Shown: positions 39,370 to 48,352, counted from the stretch's first letter. The stretch is DNA of 64,000 nt from Hyphomonas sp. CY54-11-8 (GCF_000682735.1 NZ_AWFD01000001.1:496001-560000); one strand, 5' to 3'. Program-made: numbers and translations. The notes: generated by a model from the sequence alone, not told the origin.

Positions 39370-39900
39370 TTACCCCCGGTTGCCTTCTTCAAAGCTGGCG
39401 AGGGTCCATTCTGCGAACTGCGCGAGGTTCCCGCCGCTGAAGAGAAAGCCGGCGATGCCTGCGGCGCGTGCGGCCTGCATGTCGGCTTCCTTGTCGCCGA
39501 TCATGAAGCTCATTTCCCGCTTCACCGGAAAGTCCGACATGGCGTGGAGCAGCATACCGGGCTTTGGTTTGCGGTCGAAGCTGTCCTTCCGGTAGGCAGG
39601 GTTTTCGCCTGCTTCGTGGTAGGGGCAATAGTAGATCCGGTCGATATGAGCGCCGGCCTTGGCGAGTTCTGCCTGCATCCATTCATGCAGCGCATGCATG
39701 TCCGCTTCGGTGTAGTAGTTTCGCGCAATGCCGGACTGGTTGGTCACAACGAAAACATACCAGCCGCGCCTGTTGAAGGCCGCAATGGTTTCAGCCGCGC
39801 CTTCGACCCATTCGAAATCTTCGATACGGTTTACATAGCCCTTGTCGACGTTGATCACGCCGTCGCGGTCGAGGAACAGGGCAGGACGCATTTCAGCCAT
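39370..39900 (-). CDS. gmhB: HAD phosphatase, GmhB-like (heptose bisphosphate phosphatase)
   Basis: A 176-residue HAD-IIIA phosphatase with the nucleophile motif FLDRDGVIN (Asp11, Asp13), motif II VVTNQSGIA and motif III/IV KPKPGM and MIGDKEADM (Asp136). GmhB removes the 7-phosphate from D-glycero-D-manno-heptose 1,7-bisphosphate in lipopolysaccharide core synthesis. The zinc loop is only half present: CPYH (Cys92, His95) is there, but the second Cys pair normally before RKP is replaced by YRKDSFDRKP. It may use a reduced metal site, or act on another sugar phosphate. Confidence 0.82.
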   Translation of the reverse strand: MAEMRPALFLDRDGVINVDKGYVNRIEDFEWVEGAAETIAAFNRRGWYVFVVTNQSGIARNYYTEADMHALHEWMQAELAKAGAHIDRIYYCPYHEAGENPAYRKDSFDRKPKPGMLLHAMSDFPVKREMSFMIGDKEADMQAARAAGIAGFLFSGGNLAQFAEWTLASFEEGNRG

Positions 39901-40013
39901 CGGGCCGGTCTTTGCCTGTATCTCCCGTCGCTGGCAACTGCGGCGAATGCAGGCGGGGGTGGACGCCGGCAGGAAGTCAGCGTTTGTTGCAGGCCTGCCG
40001 GGAGATTGTGCCG

Positions 40014-40268
40014 ATGGGTTTTCTAGTGTCCGTTCTGCTGAGCGCCCTGGGCGGTATTGTTGCCGGTCTCGTGGCCGCGCGCCTCACCCGCGGGAACATG
40101 ACCGGCGGATTGCTTGGGGGCATGATCGGCGCGATGGCAGTGTTCTTTTACTTGCACCCGGTATCGGAGGGGGGCTCGCCGGGGCTGCTGATGGCGCTGC
40201 TGGAAGGGGCTTCTGGCGGAGCAGTACTCGGCCTCGCAGGCGGCTTCATGATGCGCAAGAAGACCTGA
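40014..40268 (+). CDS. Small membrane protein, function unknown
   Basis: An 84-residue protein of three Gly-rich membrane segments (FLVSVLLSALGGIVAGLVAA, MTGGLLGGMIGAMAVFFYLH and LLEGASGGAVLGLAGGFMM) ending in MRKKT. GGGAG lies 8 bases before ATG 40014. It resembles small GlsB-like or TIGR-type membrane proteins in shape but I cannot assign a family. It ends 3 bases from the convergent MFS gene. Confidence 0.6.
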   Translation: MGFLVSVLLSALGGIVAGLVAARLTRGNMTGGLLGGMIGAMAVFFYLHPVSEGGSPGLLMALLEGASGGAVLGLAGGFMMRKKT

Positions 40269-40271
40269 CGC

Positions 40272-41525
40272 TTATTCGGCTGAGGATGGAATGGCGTCCC
40301 GGTTGACGGCCACGCCGCGCATGAAGGGTGCGAGCGAAACGAGGGTAAGCATTCCGGCGAGCAGGAAGGCCGCGCCGGCAAAGTGAACCGCTGCGCCGTC
40401 GTGCGTGAAAGCAAACAGCACGCCGTTCATGGTGAGCGGTCCGATGATCATGGCCATCGCATTCAGGCTGGAAGAGGCACCCTGAAGCTCGCCCTGCGCA
40501 TTGGCCGGGGTCACGGTCGACATCAGCGAGTTCAGCGAGGGGGAGGCGACACCGCCCAGCGCGCCGAACGGAATGATCGCGTAGACCATCCAGCCATGGC
40601 TCGCGAATGCGTAGGCGAACAACGACACGACGTTCACGCCGAACCCCAGCAGGGCCGTTTTCACCGTGCCAATCCGGTCGAGGATCAGTCCCATCAGGCC
40701 GGCCTGCACCACGGCAGCGCCTACGCCGACCAGTCCAAGCGAGAAGCCGATTTCCTTCGGTGTCCAGTTGTAGCGGATCTCGGAATAGACGTTCCAGGTC
40801 GACGGGAAGACGGTGTGCGCCAGCATGAAGATGCCGGCTGCAATCAGGAACCAGCCGACATGCGGCAGTTTGGAGAAATGCTTTGCAGCGCCGAGCGGAT
40901 TGGCGCGCCGGATGTCGAAGGCACGGCGATTTTCCGGCGCCAGCGATTCCGGCAAGACGACCAGGCCATAGAGGAAGTTCAGCAAGGCCAGGCCGGCCCC
41001 TGCGAAGAAAGGCGCGCGCGGGTCGATCTCTCCGAGGAAGCCGCCGATCACCGGGCCGAACACGAAGCCAAACCCGAAAGCCGCGCCGATCATGCCGAAG
41101 GCGCGGCCCCGATCCCCCGGCGTTGTCACATCCGCGATGTAGGCATTGGCGGTCGAATACGTTGCCCCGGAGATGCCGGAAAGGGCCCGGCCAAGGAACA
41201 ACAGCCAGATATTGTGGGCAAAGCCCATGATGAGAAAATCGAGTGCCAGCGTCGAAATCGAGGCCAGCAGGACGGGGCGTCTGCCGAACTTGTCTGACAG
41301 CGCGCCCATGACCGGACCAAACAGGAAGTTCATCACCGCATAGGTCGCTGCCAGAGGGCCGAGCCAGAGCGTCGCTTCCTCCGACGTCACATGCGCCAGT
41401 TCGCGGATCAGCGCGGGAATGACGGGAATGATGAGGCCAAAGGCCAGCATGTCCAGCGCGACCGTCACGATCACGAAGAAGAAGGCGTTCTTGCCGTGCT
41501 TTCTGGGAGAGGCGCTGTCCGACAT
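40272..41525 (-). CDS. MFS transporter, TCR/Tet type
   Basis: A 417-residue, 12-helix transporter. The loop 2-3 motif A is clear (GPVMGALSDKFGRRPVLLAS), the start of helix 1 (VALDMLAFGLIIPVIPALI) carries the TetA-like Asp, and motif C (GPVIGGFLGEIDPRAPF) matches drug:H+ antiporters of the 12-helix DHA1 family. It could export tetracycline-like or other hydrophobic compounds; a resistance phenotype should not be assumed. It is divergent from a GNAT gene across 96 bases. Confidence 0.88.
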   Translation of the reverse strand: MSDSASPRKHGKNAFFFVIVTVALDMLAFGLIIPVIPALIRELAHVTSEEATLWLGPLAATYAVMNFLFGPVMGALSDKFGRRPVLLASISTLALDFLIMGFAHNIWLLFLGRALSGISGATYSTANAYIADVTTPGDRGRAFGMIGAAFGFGFVFGPVIGGFLGEIDPRAPFFAGAGLALLNFLYGLVVLPESLAPENRRAFDIRRANPLGAAKHFSKLPHVGWFLIAAGIFMLAHTVFPSTWNVYSEIRYNWTPKEIGFSLGLVGVGAAVVQAGLMGLILDRIGTVKTALLGFGVNVVSLFAYAFASHGWMVYAIIPFGALGGVASPSLNSLMSTVTPANAQGELQGASSSLNAMAMIIGPLTMNGVLFAFTHDGAAVHFAGAAFLLAGMLTLVSLAPFMRGVAVNRDAIPSSAE

Positions 41526-41569
41526 GGCTGGCAGGTTTGGCCTTGCCCGCCGGAAGGGTCAATCGGTTT

Positions 41570-41582
41570 TGACGTATCGTCA
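41570..41582. promoter_or_regulatory. Short palindrome between divergent MFS and GNAT genes
   Basis: TGACG-TAT-CGTCA is a perfect 13-base interrupted palindrome 45 bases upstream of the MFS start and 40 upstream of the GNAT start. It could be an operator for both genes, but the arms are only 5 bases and no regulator gene is adjacent. Confidence 0.25.
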
Positions 41583-41621
41583 TGGATTGCCGGATCATCA
41601 GCCAAGGCGCAGTATGTTGTC

Positions 41622-42239
41622 ATGACGGAGGGCATTCCGATCACGCGCCATCCGGCCCCGCCGGAACAGGTTGAGGGCATCCGTGCCGCGGTTCGCGGGG
41701 CGGAAATGCTTCGCGATTCCCGTCTTGCACGGCCAGAAGATGCGGACGGGCTCTATGCCCTGTTCGCCGAGCCGAAGGTGAATGCGCCGATTTACTCCCT
41801 GCCACGTCCGCTGAATGTGGAGAATGTCCGCAATTTCATCGAGGATCATATCGCCCAGCGGGCGCGCGGGGAGGGGCTGCTTTTCGTGCGGGATGCCGGA
41901 GACGGCCGGATCATGGGCTATTCCGATATCCAGATCTGGCCGGAATGGGCCGCGGGCGAAATCGCTGGCGGCCTGCATCCATCGCTGCATTCAAAGGGCA
42001 GCGGAACGCAAGGCGCCGCGCAGACCTTCACCTGGATGTTCGAAGTGCTTTACCTGGACCTGATCTGTGAGACGGCGAGCCTCGAGAACGTGATCACACA
42101 GCGCATGCTGGACGGCATGGGCTTTCACCGAATGGGTCAGGTCACCTCAACCCGGCCCGATGGCACGACACGGGAATCTCTGGTGTGGGAAATGACGCGA
42201 CAGGAATGGGCCGCCTCGCATGGGTCCCCGCAGGGGTGA
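41622..42239 (+). CDS. GNAT family N-acetyltransferase
   Basis: A 205-residue protein whose later part follows the GNAT pattern: a strand with VRDAGDGRIMGYSDIQIW, GLHPSLHSKGSGTQGA (the acetyl-CoA pyrophosphate loop, in a modified form) and LDLICETASLENVITQRMLDGMGF (the usual N-x2-S/Q-x-R-M-x-x-x-M-G-F end). It resembles the RimJ-like branch (E-T-A-x-x-N). The acceptor is unknown. The first 30 residues are extra. Confidence 0.85.
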   Translation: MTEGIPITRHPAPPEQVEGIRAAVRGAEMLRDSRLARPEDADGLYALFAEPKVNAPIYSLPRPLNVENVRNFIEDHIAQRARGEGLLFVRDAGDGRIMGYSDIQIWPEWAAGEIAGGLHPSLHSKGSGTQGAAQTFTWMFEVLYLDLICETASLENVITQRMLDGMGFHRMGQVTSTRPDGTTRESLVWEMTRQEWAASHGSPQG

Positions 42240-42302
42240 CACCTTAACAGCGCGGCCAATGCTGGATATGCATGAATCTTCCAGATTTGGAGGACGCGAC
42301 TC

Positions 42303-42866
42303 GTGGGACTTTACATAACCGGCGCCATTCTGATCCTGCTGATCATCGGCGTGATCCTGATCTATAATGGGCTCGTTCAGAAATCTCAGATGGCGGACAA
42401 TGGCTGGTCCGATATCGACGTCCAGCTGAAGCGCCGGGCCAATCTGATTCCGCAACTCGTGAACACCGTGCAGGGCTACGCCACGCATGAGCGGGAACTG
42501 TTCGCCGATATCGCGGAGAAACGGGCAAAGGCGCTCGCCGCCGGGGATGACCTTGCGAGCCGCGGCGAAGCGGAAAGCGAGCTGTCGCGGCCTGTCGCGA
42601 AACTGATGGCGGTGGCCGAAGATTATCCCGACATGAAGGCCAGCCAGAACTTCCTGGACCTGCAGCAGGAGCTGGCGGACACCGAAGACAAGATCGAGAT
42701 GGCTCGCCGGTTTTACAATGGTGCCGTGCGCGAGCTGAACACGCGTGTGCAGAGTTTTCCGGCAAACCTGATGGCCGGCATGTTCGGTTTCCGCACGCGG
42801 GAGTTCTTTGAAGTGTCCATGCCCGAGCGGGCGTTGCCGAAGGTCGACCTCGGAGGCGCAAGCTGA
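42303..42866 (+). CDS. LemA family protein
   Basis: A 187-residue protein with one N-terminal membrane helix (about 3-22) followed by an alpha-helical bundle. YNGLVQKSQMADNGWSDIDVQLKRRANLIPQLVNTV and NTRVQSFPANLMAGMFGF are the LemA hallmarks. Such proteins sit in the membrane with a soluble domain and are often paired with DUF2207 or TPM-domain proteins. The start is GTG 42303 with GGAGGA 9 bases before it. The stop overlaps the DUF2207 start (TGATG). Confidence 0.92.
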   Translation: MGLYITGAILILLIIGVILIYNGLVQKSQMADNGWSDIDVQLKRRANLIPQLVNTVQGYATHERELFADIAEKRAKALAAGDDLASRGEAESELSRPVAKLMAVAEDYPDMKASQNFLDLQQELADTEDKIEMARRFYNGAVRELNTRVQSFPANLMAGMFGFRTREFFEVSMPERALPKVDLGGAS

Positions 42867-44575
42867 TGCTGCGTTACCTGCTAGGCGCGCTGGCTGCCTG
42901 CCTGTTTGTTCTGGCGGCGGGCGCTGAGGAGAAGATCAACCGGTTCGATGTCGGAATCGATGTCCAGAAGGACGGCGATATCATCGTCACCGAGACGATC
43001 AATGTGACCGTCGAAGGCCGGGACATCCGCCGCGGCATCTTTCGAGACCTGCCGCGCTATTATGCAGACGATCTGAAGCCGGACGACAAGCTACCCTACC
43101 AGTATGACATTCGCCGGGTGCGCCGGGACGGCAGCAAGGAACCCTACACGGTCGAACACGATGGAAATTCCTATCGTATCCGGATCGGCGATGCCGATGT
43201 GCTTCTCGACTATGGCGACCACACCTATGTGATCGAATACGAGGTGAAGAACCAGATCCGGTATTTCGACAGCCATGACGAGCTCTACTGGAACGTCACG
43301 GGCAATTACTGGCTGTTCCCTATTGAAGCGGCTTCGGCCCGGATAGCGCTCCCGGACGGGGCGAGAGTGACGGAGGCGATCGCCTATACCGGCAAGTCCG
43401 GAGACGTGGGCCAGGACTATTCATACCGGCAGGATGGCAATGTGCTCGTCTTTGAGACGACCCGCCCGATGGCCCGGTTTGAAGGCATGACGGTATCTGT
43501 GTCGATGCCCAAGGGGACGATTGCGCCCCCGTCCCTTGGCGACAAGGGGACGCTCTGGTGGTTGCGCAACGGAGCGCTGGCCATACTGGTCGCGTCTTTC
43601 TGCGGGGTCTTCTGGTTTCTGATGTCGGGGTTTCAGAAGGTGGGTCAGGACCCGCCCAAAGGGCCGGTCTTTCCGCGCTACGAGCCGCCGGATGGCTATT
43701 CTCCCGCCGCGGCGCATTACATTTTCTATCGCGGCCTGCGCGGGCATGGCGCGCTGATTTCGACCCTTATCGGCATGGGCGTGAAGGGGCTGGTCGACAT
43801 TGATGCTTCGAGCAAGAAGGAAACCACGCTGACGCGCAAGCAGGGTGGCAATGCTGCGATCACCCCCGATGAGGCAGTCCTCGATGCCGGCCTGTTTGGC
43901 GGGCTGACCGAGCGTACCCTTGGCGGAAAGTATGATGCGACTTTCACCTCGGCGTATCAGAAATTCCGCAGCGCGCTTTCCCGCAAATATGGCAGCGCCT
44001 ATTTCCGCTGGAACATCGGGTACACGCTGGCCGCGGCTGTGATGACCATCGCAGCGGTGGCATTCGCCATATTCCAGGCAACCAACTGGTCCGGCTGGCA
44101 TACGCTGGTGGTCCTGGCCTTTGCCGGCCTTAACGGGCTTTTCATGTACCTTATGCCGGCGCCAACCGTGAAAGGGCAAAAAATCCGTACGGAAATCGAG
44201 GGTTTCCGCCTTTACCTCGAAACCGCCGAAAAGCTTCAGATGAATGCCGTCAAGGTCGGCAGCGACGCGCCGCCGCCCATGAGCCTGGAGCGGTATGAAC
44301 GATTTCTGCCATACGCTGTGGCGCTGAACGTGGAAAAGCCGTGGACAAAATACTTTGAACACCAACTACCCACGGAGGCAGAAAACTATGCCCCGGCCTG
44401 GGGCCAGTTCGGCAATCGCTCCTTCAGCAATGTCGGAGGCATGAACGATGCGATCATGTCCAGCATGAACACGGGCGTCTCCAGTTCCCTGCCGCAGAGT
44501 TCCAGTTCGTCTGGTGGGGGAGGCGGTGGCTCGTCTGGTGGTGGCGGCGGTGGTGGTGGCGGCGGCGGCTGGTAA
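42866..44575 (+). CDS. DUF2207 membrane protein
   Basis: A 569-residue protein with a signal peptide (LLGALAACLFVLAAGAEE), a large periplasmic beta-rich DUF2207 domain (about 25-225, including FDVGIDVQKDGDIIVTETI and RGIFRDLPRYY), several membrane helices (about 233-252, 393-412 and 418-434), and a cytoplasmic C-terminal part. The last 28 residues are almost only Ser and Gly, ending in Trp. The LemA gene upstream is translationally coupled, as in many bacteria. The function is unknown; a role in envelope remodelling is the usual guess. Confidence 0.9.
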   Translation: MLRYLLGALAACLFVLAAGAEEKINRFDVGIDVQKDGDIIVTETINVTVEGRDIRRGIFRDLPRYYADDLKPDDKLPYQYDIRRVRRDGSKEPYTVEHDGNSYRIRIGDADVLLDYGDHTYVIEYEVKNQIRYFDSHDELYWNVTGNYWLFPIEAASARIALPDGARVTEAIAYTGKSGDVGQDYSYRQDGNVLVFETTRPMARFEGMTVSVSMPKGTIAPPSLGDKGTLWWLRNGALAILVASFCGVFWFLMSGFQKVGQDPPKGPVFPRYEPPDGYSPAAAHYIFYRGLRGHGALISTLIGMGVKGLVDIDASSKKETTLTRKQGGNAAITPDEAVLDAGLFGGLTERTLGGKYDATFTSAYQKFRSALSRKYGSAYFRWNIGYTLAAAVMTIAAVAFAIFQATNWSGWHTLVVLAFAGLNGLFMYLMPAPTVKGQKIRTEIEGFRLYLETAEKLQMNAVKVGSDAPPPMSLERYERFLPYAVALNVEKPWTKYFEHQLPTEAENYAPAWGQFGNRSFSNVGGMNDAIMSSMNTGVSSSLPQSSSSSGGGGGGSSGGGGGGGGGGGW

Positions 44576-44695
44576 ACATTTCCGGCCGGCGCGGCGGCAG
44601 AAAAATGAAATTTCAAAGGCAGTGCAATTTTATGATTGCGTGAGAAGAAAAGTGAGACTACGGGGCGAAAATACACCGGACTCGCGAGGCGCTCC

Positions 44696-45073
44696 ATGTC
44701 TGTTACGCACTTGCTCATTGAGATGTCCGGCTGGGCCGGTGCCGTTCTCATCCTGATTGCCTACCTGATGCTTTCCGCCGGAAAGATGGATGGGCGCTCG
44801 AAAGCCTATCAGGTGATGAACGTGGTCGGCGCGACCGGGTTCATCATCAACAGCGGCTACAACGGCGCCATCCCATCGACCACGATCAATGTCATCTGGG
44901 TCGGGATCGGATTCTTCACGCTGTGGCAGGGCCGCCGCCTGACGGAGCGGCCCGGTGCGCCTTACCTCTCAGAAGACGCCGCCGCGGCCGATGCCGGCGG
45001 CGAAACGTTTGGCGCCATTCCGGGTTTCTCCCATCTCGATGACGCGCAGGCCACCTGCGATCTCCCGGCGTAA
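44696..45073 (+). CDS. CBU_0592-like small membrane protein
   Basis: A 125-residue protein with three membrane helices: EMSGWAGAVLILIAYLMLSAGK, AYQVMNVVGATGFIINSGYNG and TINVIWVGIGFFTLWQG. This matches the CBU_0592-type conserved domain of unknown function. The C-terminal 40 residues are hydrophilic and their codons lie antisense to the end of the enoyl-CoA hydratase gene, an overlap of 105 bases between convergent genes. ATG 44696 follows GAGGCG. Confidence 0.75.
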   Translation: MSVTHLLIEMSGWAGAVLILIAYLMLSAGKMDGRSKAYQVMNVVGATGFIINSGYNGAIPSTTINVIWVGIGFFTLWQGRRLTERPGAPYLSEDAAAADAGGETFGAIPGFSHLDDAQATCDLPA

Positions 45074-45751
45074 CGCTTCGTCCATGGGAAGGGACCATTG
45101 CGCTATGGCCGAGGCGCGGTCCGTCCGCATACAGAATTGCGGGAATGCGGCGATCCTTCGGGCGACCTCCAGCGCCTTCTGAAGAGCGGAGTCTTCCTCC
45201 GATACATAATTGGCCAACCCGAAGGTAAGCGCCTCTTCCGCACCGACTTCCCGGCCCGTGAGGATCATGTCCATTGCCCGGGACGCGCCGATCAGCCGGG
45301 GCAGGCGGATCGTGCCGCCATCAATCAGAGGGACACCGAAGCGGCGGCAGAATACGCCGAACTTCGCCCCCGGCGAGGCAACCCGGAGGTCACACCAGCA
45401 GGCAAGCTCCAACCCGCCAGCGACGGCATACCCGTCGACGGCGGCGATCACGGGCTTGGACAGCTCCAGCCGGGATGGTCCCATCGGGCCGTAATCACCA
45501 TCGGGTACGGATTTGTTCCCCCGTCCCTCGGCAACGGCTTTCAGGTCGGCACCTGCGCAGAAATTTCCGTTCGCACCGGTCAGGATTGCCACCGAAAGGG
45601 CGCCATCCGCGTCAAAGGATTTGAACGTTTCGTAGAGCGCGTCGGCGGTTGGCCGATCGACCGCGTTGCGGGCCTCGGGGCGATCGATGGTGACGATCAG
45701 GACCTCGCCATCAGTTTCTGTTCGGATACCGGGAGGCGCGGGCGTCGTCAT
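44969..45751 (-). CDS. Enoyl-CoA hydratase/isomerase family protein
   Basis: A 260-residue crotonase. IDRPEARNAV, FCAGADL (64-70, first oxyanion hole) and VAGGLELA (110-117, second oxyanion hole) are present, and the C-terminus ends with the usual KRFAAG-GRGG segment. Where ECH enzymes carry catalytic Glu residues this protein shows RRFGVPLIDGG, so hydratase activity is uncertain; a related crotonase reaction is possible. AGGA precedes ATG 45751. Its 3' end overlaps the CBU_0592-like gene. Confidence 0.87.
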   Translation of the reverse strand: MTTPAPPGIRTETDGEVLIVTIDRPEARNAVDRPTADALYETFKSFDADGALSVAILTGANGNFCAGADLKAVAEGRGNKSVPDGDYGPMGPSRLELSKPVIAAVDGYAVAGGLELACWCDLRVASPGAKFGVFCRRFGVPLIDGGTIRLPRLIGASRAMDMILTGREVGAEEALTFGLANYVSEEDSALQKALEVARRIAAFPQFCMRTDRASAIAQWSLPMDEALRREIAGGLRVIEMGETRNGAKRFAAGIGRGGVF

Positions 45752-45765
45752 GTGTCTTTTCCTAA

Positions 45766-46470
45766 TCAGCGGATCAGCCAGGCAAAGGCCTGGCGCAAAA
45801 AGGCTTCTCCGCCGGTCTTCACCCACTCGCCATGGGCCATGATGATCCGGTCAGGATGCGTGGCGGCGACTTTGCCGAATGCCGCGCGTGCGGGCGTGCG
45901 GTTTGTAAAGCTGAGCCGCCATTCCAGCGGGGCATAACCCTTGCCGACCACAATGCCCCAGGGTTTCGCGATCAGCCGCTTCCAGCCTTTCCAGTAGCGT
46001 GCCAGGAAGCTGTCGCTGAAGTGTTCAGACAGGTCAGCGAAGATGGCCGTACCGGTCGGCCGGTGGACGAAGGCGATCTCGTCCATGAAGAAGGAGCCGC
46101 GGAACCACGCCTGTTCGAACACACCTTGCCAGTCACGGGGGGGGACATCCTCCAGCGCGGGCTGGAAGGGCAGGTCTTTCCGTTTGCGGATCGTGGAGGC
46201 TGGCCCCCAGAGTTTCGCCTCGGGATAGGCGGCATGCCATTCGGTCAGGTAAAGGTGGTGGATCTTGTTCGGGCTGACGAGGTGACCCACCGGGCCAAGC
46301 GCATCCACTTCCTTTTTCAGTTCAGGCGTCAGCGCCACAGGCGACCAAACCCACAGCGTTCTATCTGGCAATCGCACGATCACGCTTCGCGTAGGATAGG
46401 GGAAGCCGTGAAAATCGACGACCGGTCCTTCGGTCAGCCATAGGTCTGTGTCGACCGGTTCAAGCATCAT
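45766..46470 (-). CDS. DUF4336 domain protein (metallo-beta-lactamase-like)
   Basis: A 234-residue protein of the DUF4336 group, a branch related to the metallo-beta-lactamase fold. It shows LVSPNKIHHLYLTEW (a reduced form of the HxHxDH region), DLSEHFSDSF and HPDRIIMAHGEW. A typical HxHxDH metal motif is absent, so metal binding may be partial. ATG 46470 overlaps the stop of the alpha/beta hydrolase (ATGA), and the enoyl-CoA hydratase follows 14 bases after its stop, so the genes probably form one operon with the two hydrolases. Confidence 0.75.
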   Translation of the reverse strand: MMLEPVDTDLWLTEGPVVDFHGFPYPTRSVIVRLPDRTLWVWSPVALTPELKKEVDALGPVGHLVSPNKIHHLYLTEWHAAYPEAKLWGPASTIRKRKDLPFQPALEDVPPRDWQGVFEQAWFRGSFFMDEIAFVHRPTGTAIFADLSEHFSDSFLARYWKGWKRLIAKPWGIVVGKGYAPLEWRLSFTNRTPARAAFGKVAATHPDRIIMAHGEWVKTGGEAFLRQAFAWLIR

Positions 46471-47378
46471 GCTGGCCCTGATGGCGCGGTTTGGCCAAGG
46501 AATGGCACGATGCGATTCAGCAGGACCGGCATGACAGCCTCCGGCAAGTCGTGGCCCCATTTCTCGATGATCTCGATGTTGGCATCGGGAACACGCCGCG
46601 CGATGTCCTGTCCGGCCGCAGGCAGGATCAGATTATCCATTTCGCCGTGCAGAACGAGCGTTGGCAGATCCAGGCTGCCAAGGCGGTCGTGCCAGCGGGG
46701 CTGGGCCAGAATGGCAGCATATTGCCGGGCGACGCCCATGGGCCGGTCTGATCGTTGCATGGCCGTAATTGCACTCGCGCGAATTTCGTCATCCGGCGTA
46801 CGCACGTCCGGATGGGAACCATAAGCGGCCCTCCCTTTGACGGCGAGATCGGCGATGGCTTCGGGCGTGCGTTCCTCCGGAACGGCTGTCAGCGCGGCGG
46901 TCGCCTCTGGCGTGGCCGGAGGCAGCGATGGGTCGCCGGACGTTGTCATCACAGGGATCAGCGTGCGGACCCGCTCGGGATGATTGAGCGCCATCAGCTG
47001 GACAATCATGCCCCCCATGGAGACCCCCATGACATCGGCTTTGTCTGCGCCGAGTGCTTCGATCAGTGCGGCGGCATCAGCCGCCATGTCGTCCAGCAGG
47101 TAGGGCACTTTTTCATGCATCGCTTCTCCGGCCGCGATCCCTTTGACGATGTCGCGCGGAGACGGGGGAACATGGCCTTCGAATTCGGTGCTGAGGCCGA
47201 TGTCGCGATTGTCAAAAATCACGACCCGCCGGCCGGCATCGGTCAGGCCTCTGATCAGGCTTTCCGGCCAATTGATCATCTGGCTCGAAAATCCCATGAC
47301 GAGGAGCATGAGCGGATCGTCCTTCGATCCGAATTCCTCGTATTCGAACTCTATGCCATTGGCCTTGATTTTCGCCAT
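46467..47378 (-). CDS. Alpha/beta hydrolase, paralogue 1
   Basis: A 303-residue alpha/beta hydrolase with nucleophile Ser120 in GVSMGG, an acid in HGEMDN and His in EKWGHDLPE. The N-terminus IKANGIEFEYEEFGSKDDP is typical of small-molecule esterases or lipases of this group. It is about half identical to the next gene upstream, with which it shares the segments LIEALGADKADVMGVSMGGM, HPERVRTL and MTTSGDP: a clear tandem duplication. Substrate unknown. Confidence 0.88.
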   Translation of the reverse strand: MAKIKANGIEFEYEEFGSKDDPLMLLVMGFSSQMINWPESLIRGLTDAGRRVVIFDNRDIGLSTEFEGHVPPSPRDIVKGIAAGEAMHEKVPYLLDDMAADAAALIEALGADKADVMGVSMGGMIVQLMALNHPERVRTLIPVMTTSGDPSLPPATPEATAALTAVPEERTPEAIADLAVKGRAAYGSHPDVRTPDDEIRASAITAMQRSDRPMGVARQYAAILAQPRWHDRLGSLDLPTLVLHGEMDNLILPAAGQDIARRVPDANIEIIEKWGHDLPEAVMPVLLNRIVPFLGQTAPSGPA

Positions 47379-47425
47379 GTCGTTCCTCCCGGGATGTCTG
47401 ATTTCTTATGGCAGGTTTTTCGCAA

Positions 47426-48352
47426 TCATGCAGGTTTTGCGTGCCTCGAGCGTTCCAGAAATGGCAGGATTTCCGCCAGCAGTTTGGGCGCAACTTTTTC
47501 CGGCAGGTCATGTCCCCATTTGTCGATGATGCTGATTTCTGCACCCGGGATACGCCGGGCAATATCGCTGCCGCATTCCGGCGGAATCAGGCGGTCCACC
47601 GCACCATGCAAAACGAGGGTCGGTTGCTGGATGGAGCCAAGCCGGTCATGCCAGCGCGGCTGGGCCAACAAGGCTGCAAACTGGCGGGCGAGGCCGAGGG
47701 GACGGTTTGCCCGCTGCACATCCGCAATGGCGGAGGCTCTCAGGTCTGCATCCGGCGCGCGCAGGTCCGGGTGAGATCCGATGGCGTGATAGGTGCTGAC
47801 TGCCAGGTCGCCTATAGCGTCCAGTGTTTCGTTTTCAGGTTCGGCCGTCAGGGCTTCGAGGGCTTCTGGCTCAGAAGGTGGCAGGGCGGGGTCGCCTGAT
47901 GTCGTCATGACCGGCATCAATGTGCGTACACGCTCAGGATGGTTCAGCGCCAAGAGCTGTACGATCATGCCGCCCATCGACAGGCCAAGCACGTCGGCCT
48001 GATCCGCGCCCAGTGCTTCGATCAGCGCAGCGGCGTCTTCGGCCATGTTGTCCAGCACATAAGGCACCCGCTCATGCACCGGCTGGCCTTCGGCGGCGCC
48101 TTGCATCAGCTCTTCCATGGGAGGCGGTACCTGGTCCTCGAGCGCCGGATCGTCGACCGAACGTGTGAGACCGATGTCGCGATTGTCGAACACGATGACT
48201 CGCCTGCCCGTATTGGCCAGGGCCTGTTTGAAACTGTCCGGCCATTCTGTCATCTGGCCCATATAACCGGAGACCAGAAGCATCATGGGATCATCGGGTG
48301 AACCGGTCTCTTCATATTCGAATTCGAGTCCGTTCGCCCTGATACGCGGCAT
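47426..48352 (-). CDS. Alpha/beta hydrolase, paralogue 2
   Basis: A 308-residue paralogue of the downstream hydrolase, with GLSMGG as nucleophile motif, HGAVDRL for the acid and DKWGHDLPE for the His. ATG 48352 is chosen because AAGGAG lies 6 bases upstream and it aligns with the paralogue start; a second in-frame ATG at 48358 is part of that site. A CCGGAA/TTCCGG hairpin overlaps the ribosome site (48365-48381) and could affect translation. The 47-base gap to paralogue 1 suggests one transcript. Confidence 0.88.
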   Translation of the reverse strand: MPRIRANGLEFEYEETGSPDDPMMLLVSGYMGQMTEWPDSFKQALANTGRRVIVFDNRDIGLTRSVDDPALEDQVPPPMEELMQGAAEGQPVHERVPYVLDNMAEDAAALIEALGADQADVLGLSMGGMIVQLLALNHPERVRTLMPVMTTSGDPALPPSEPEALEALTAEPENETLDAIGDLAVSTYHAIGSHPDLRAPDADLRASAIADVQRANRPLGLARQFAALLAQPRWHDRLGSIQQPTLVLHGAVDRLIPPECGSDIARRIPGAEISIIDKWGHDLPEKVAPKLLAEILPFLERSRHAKPA

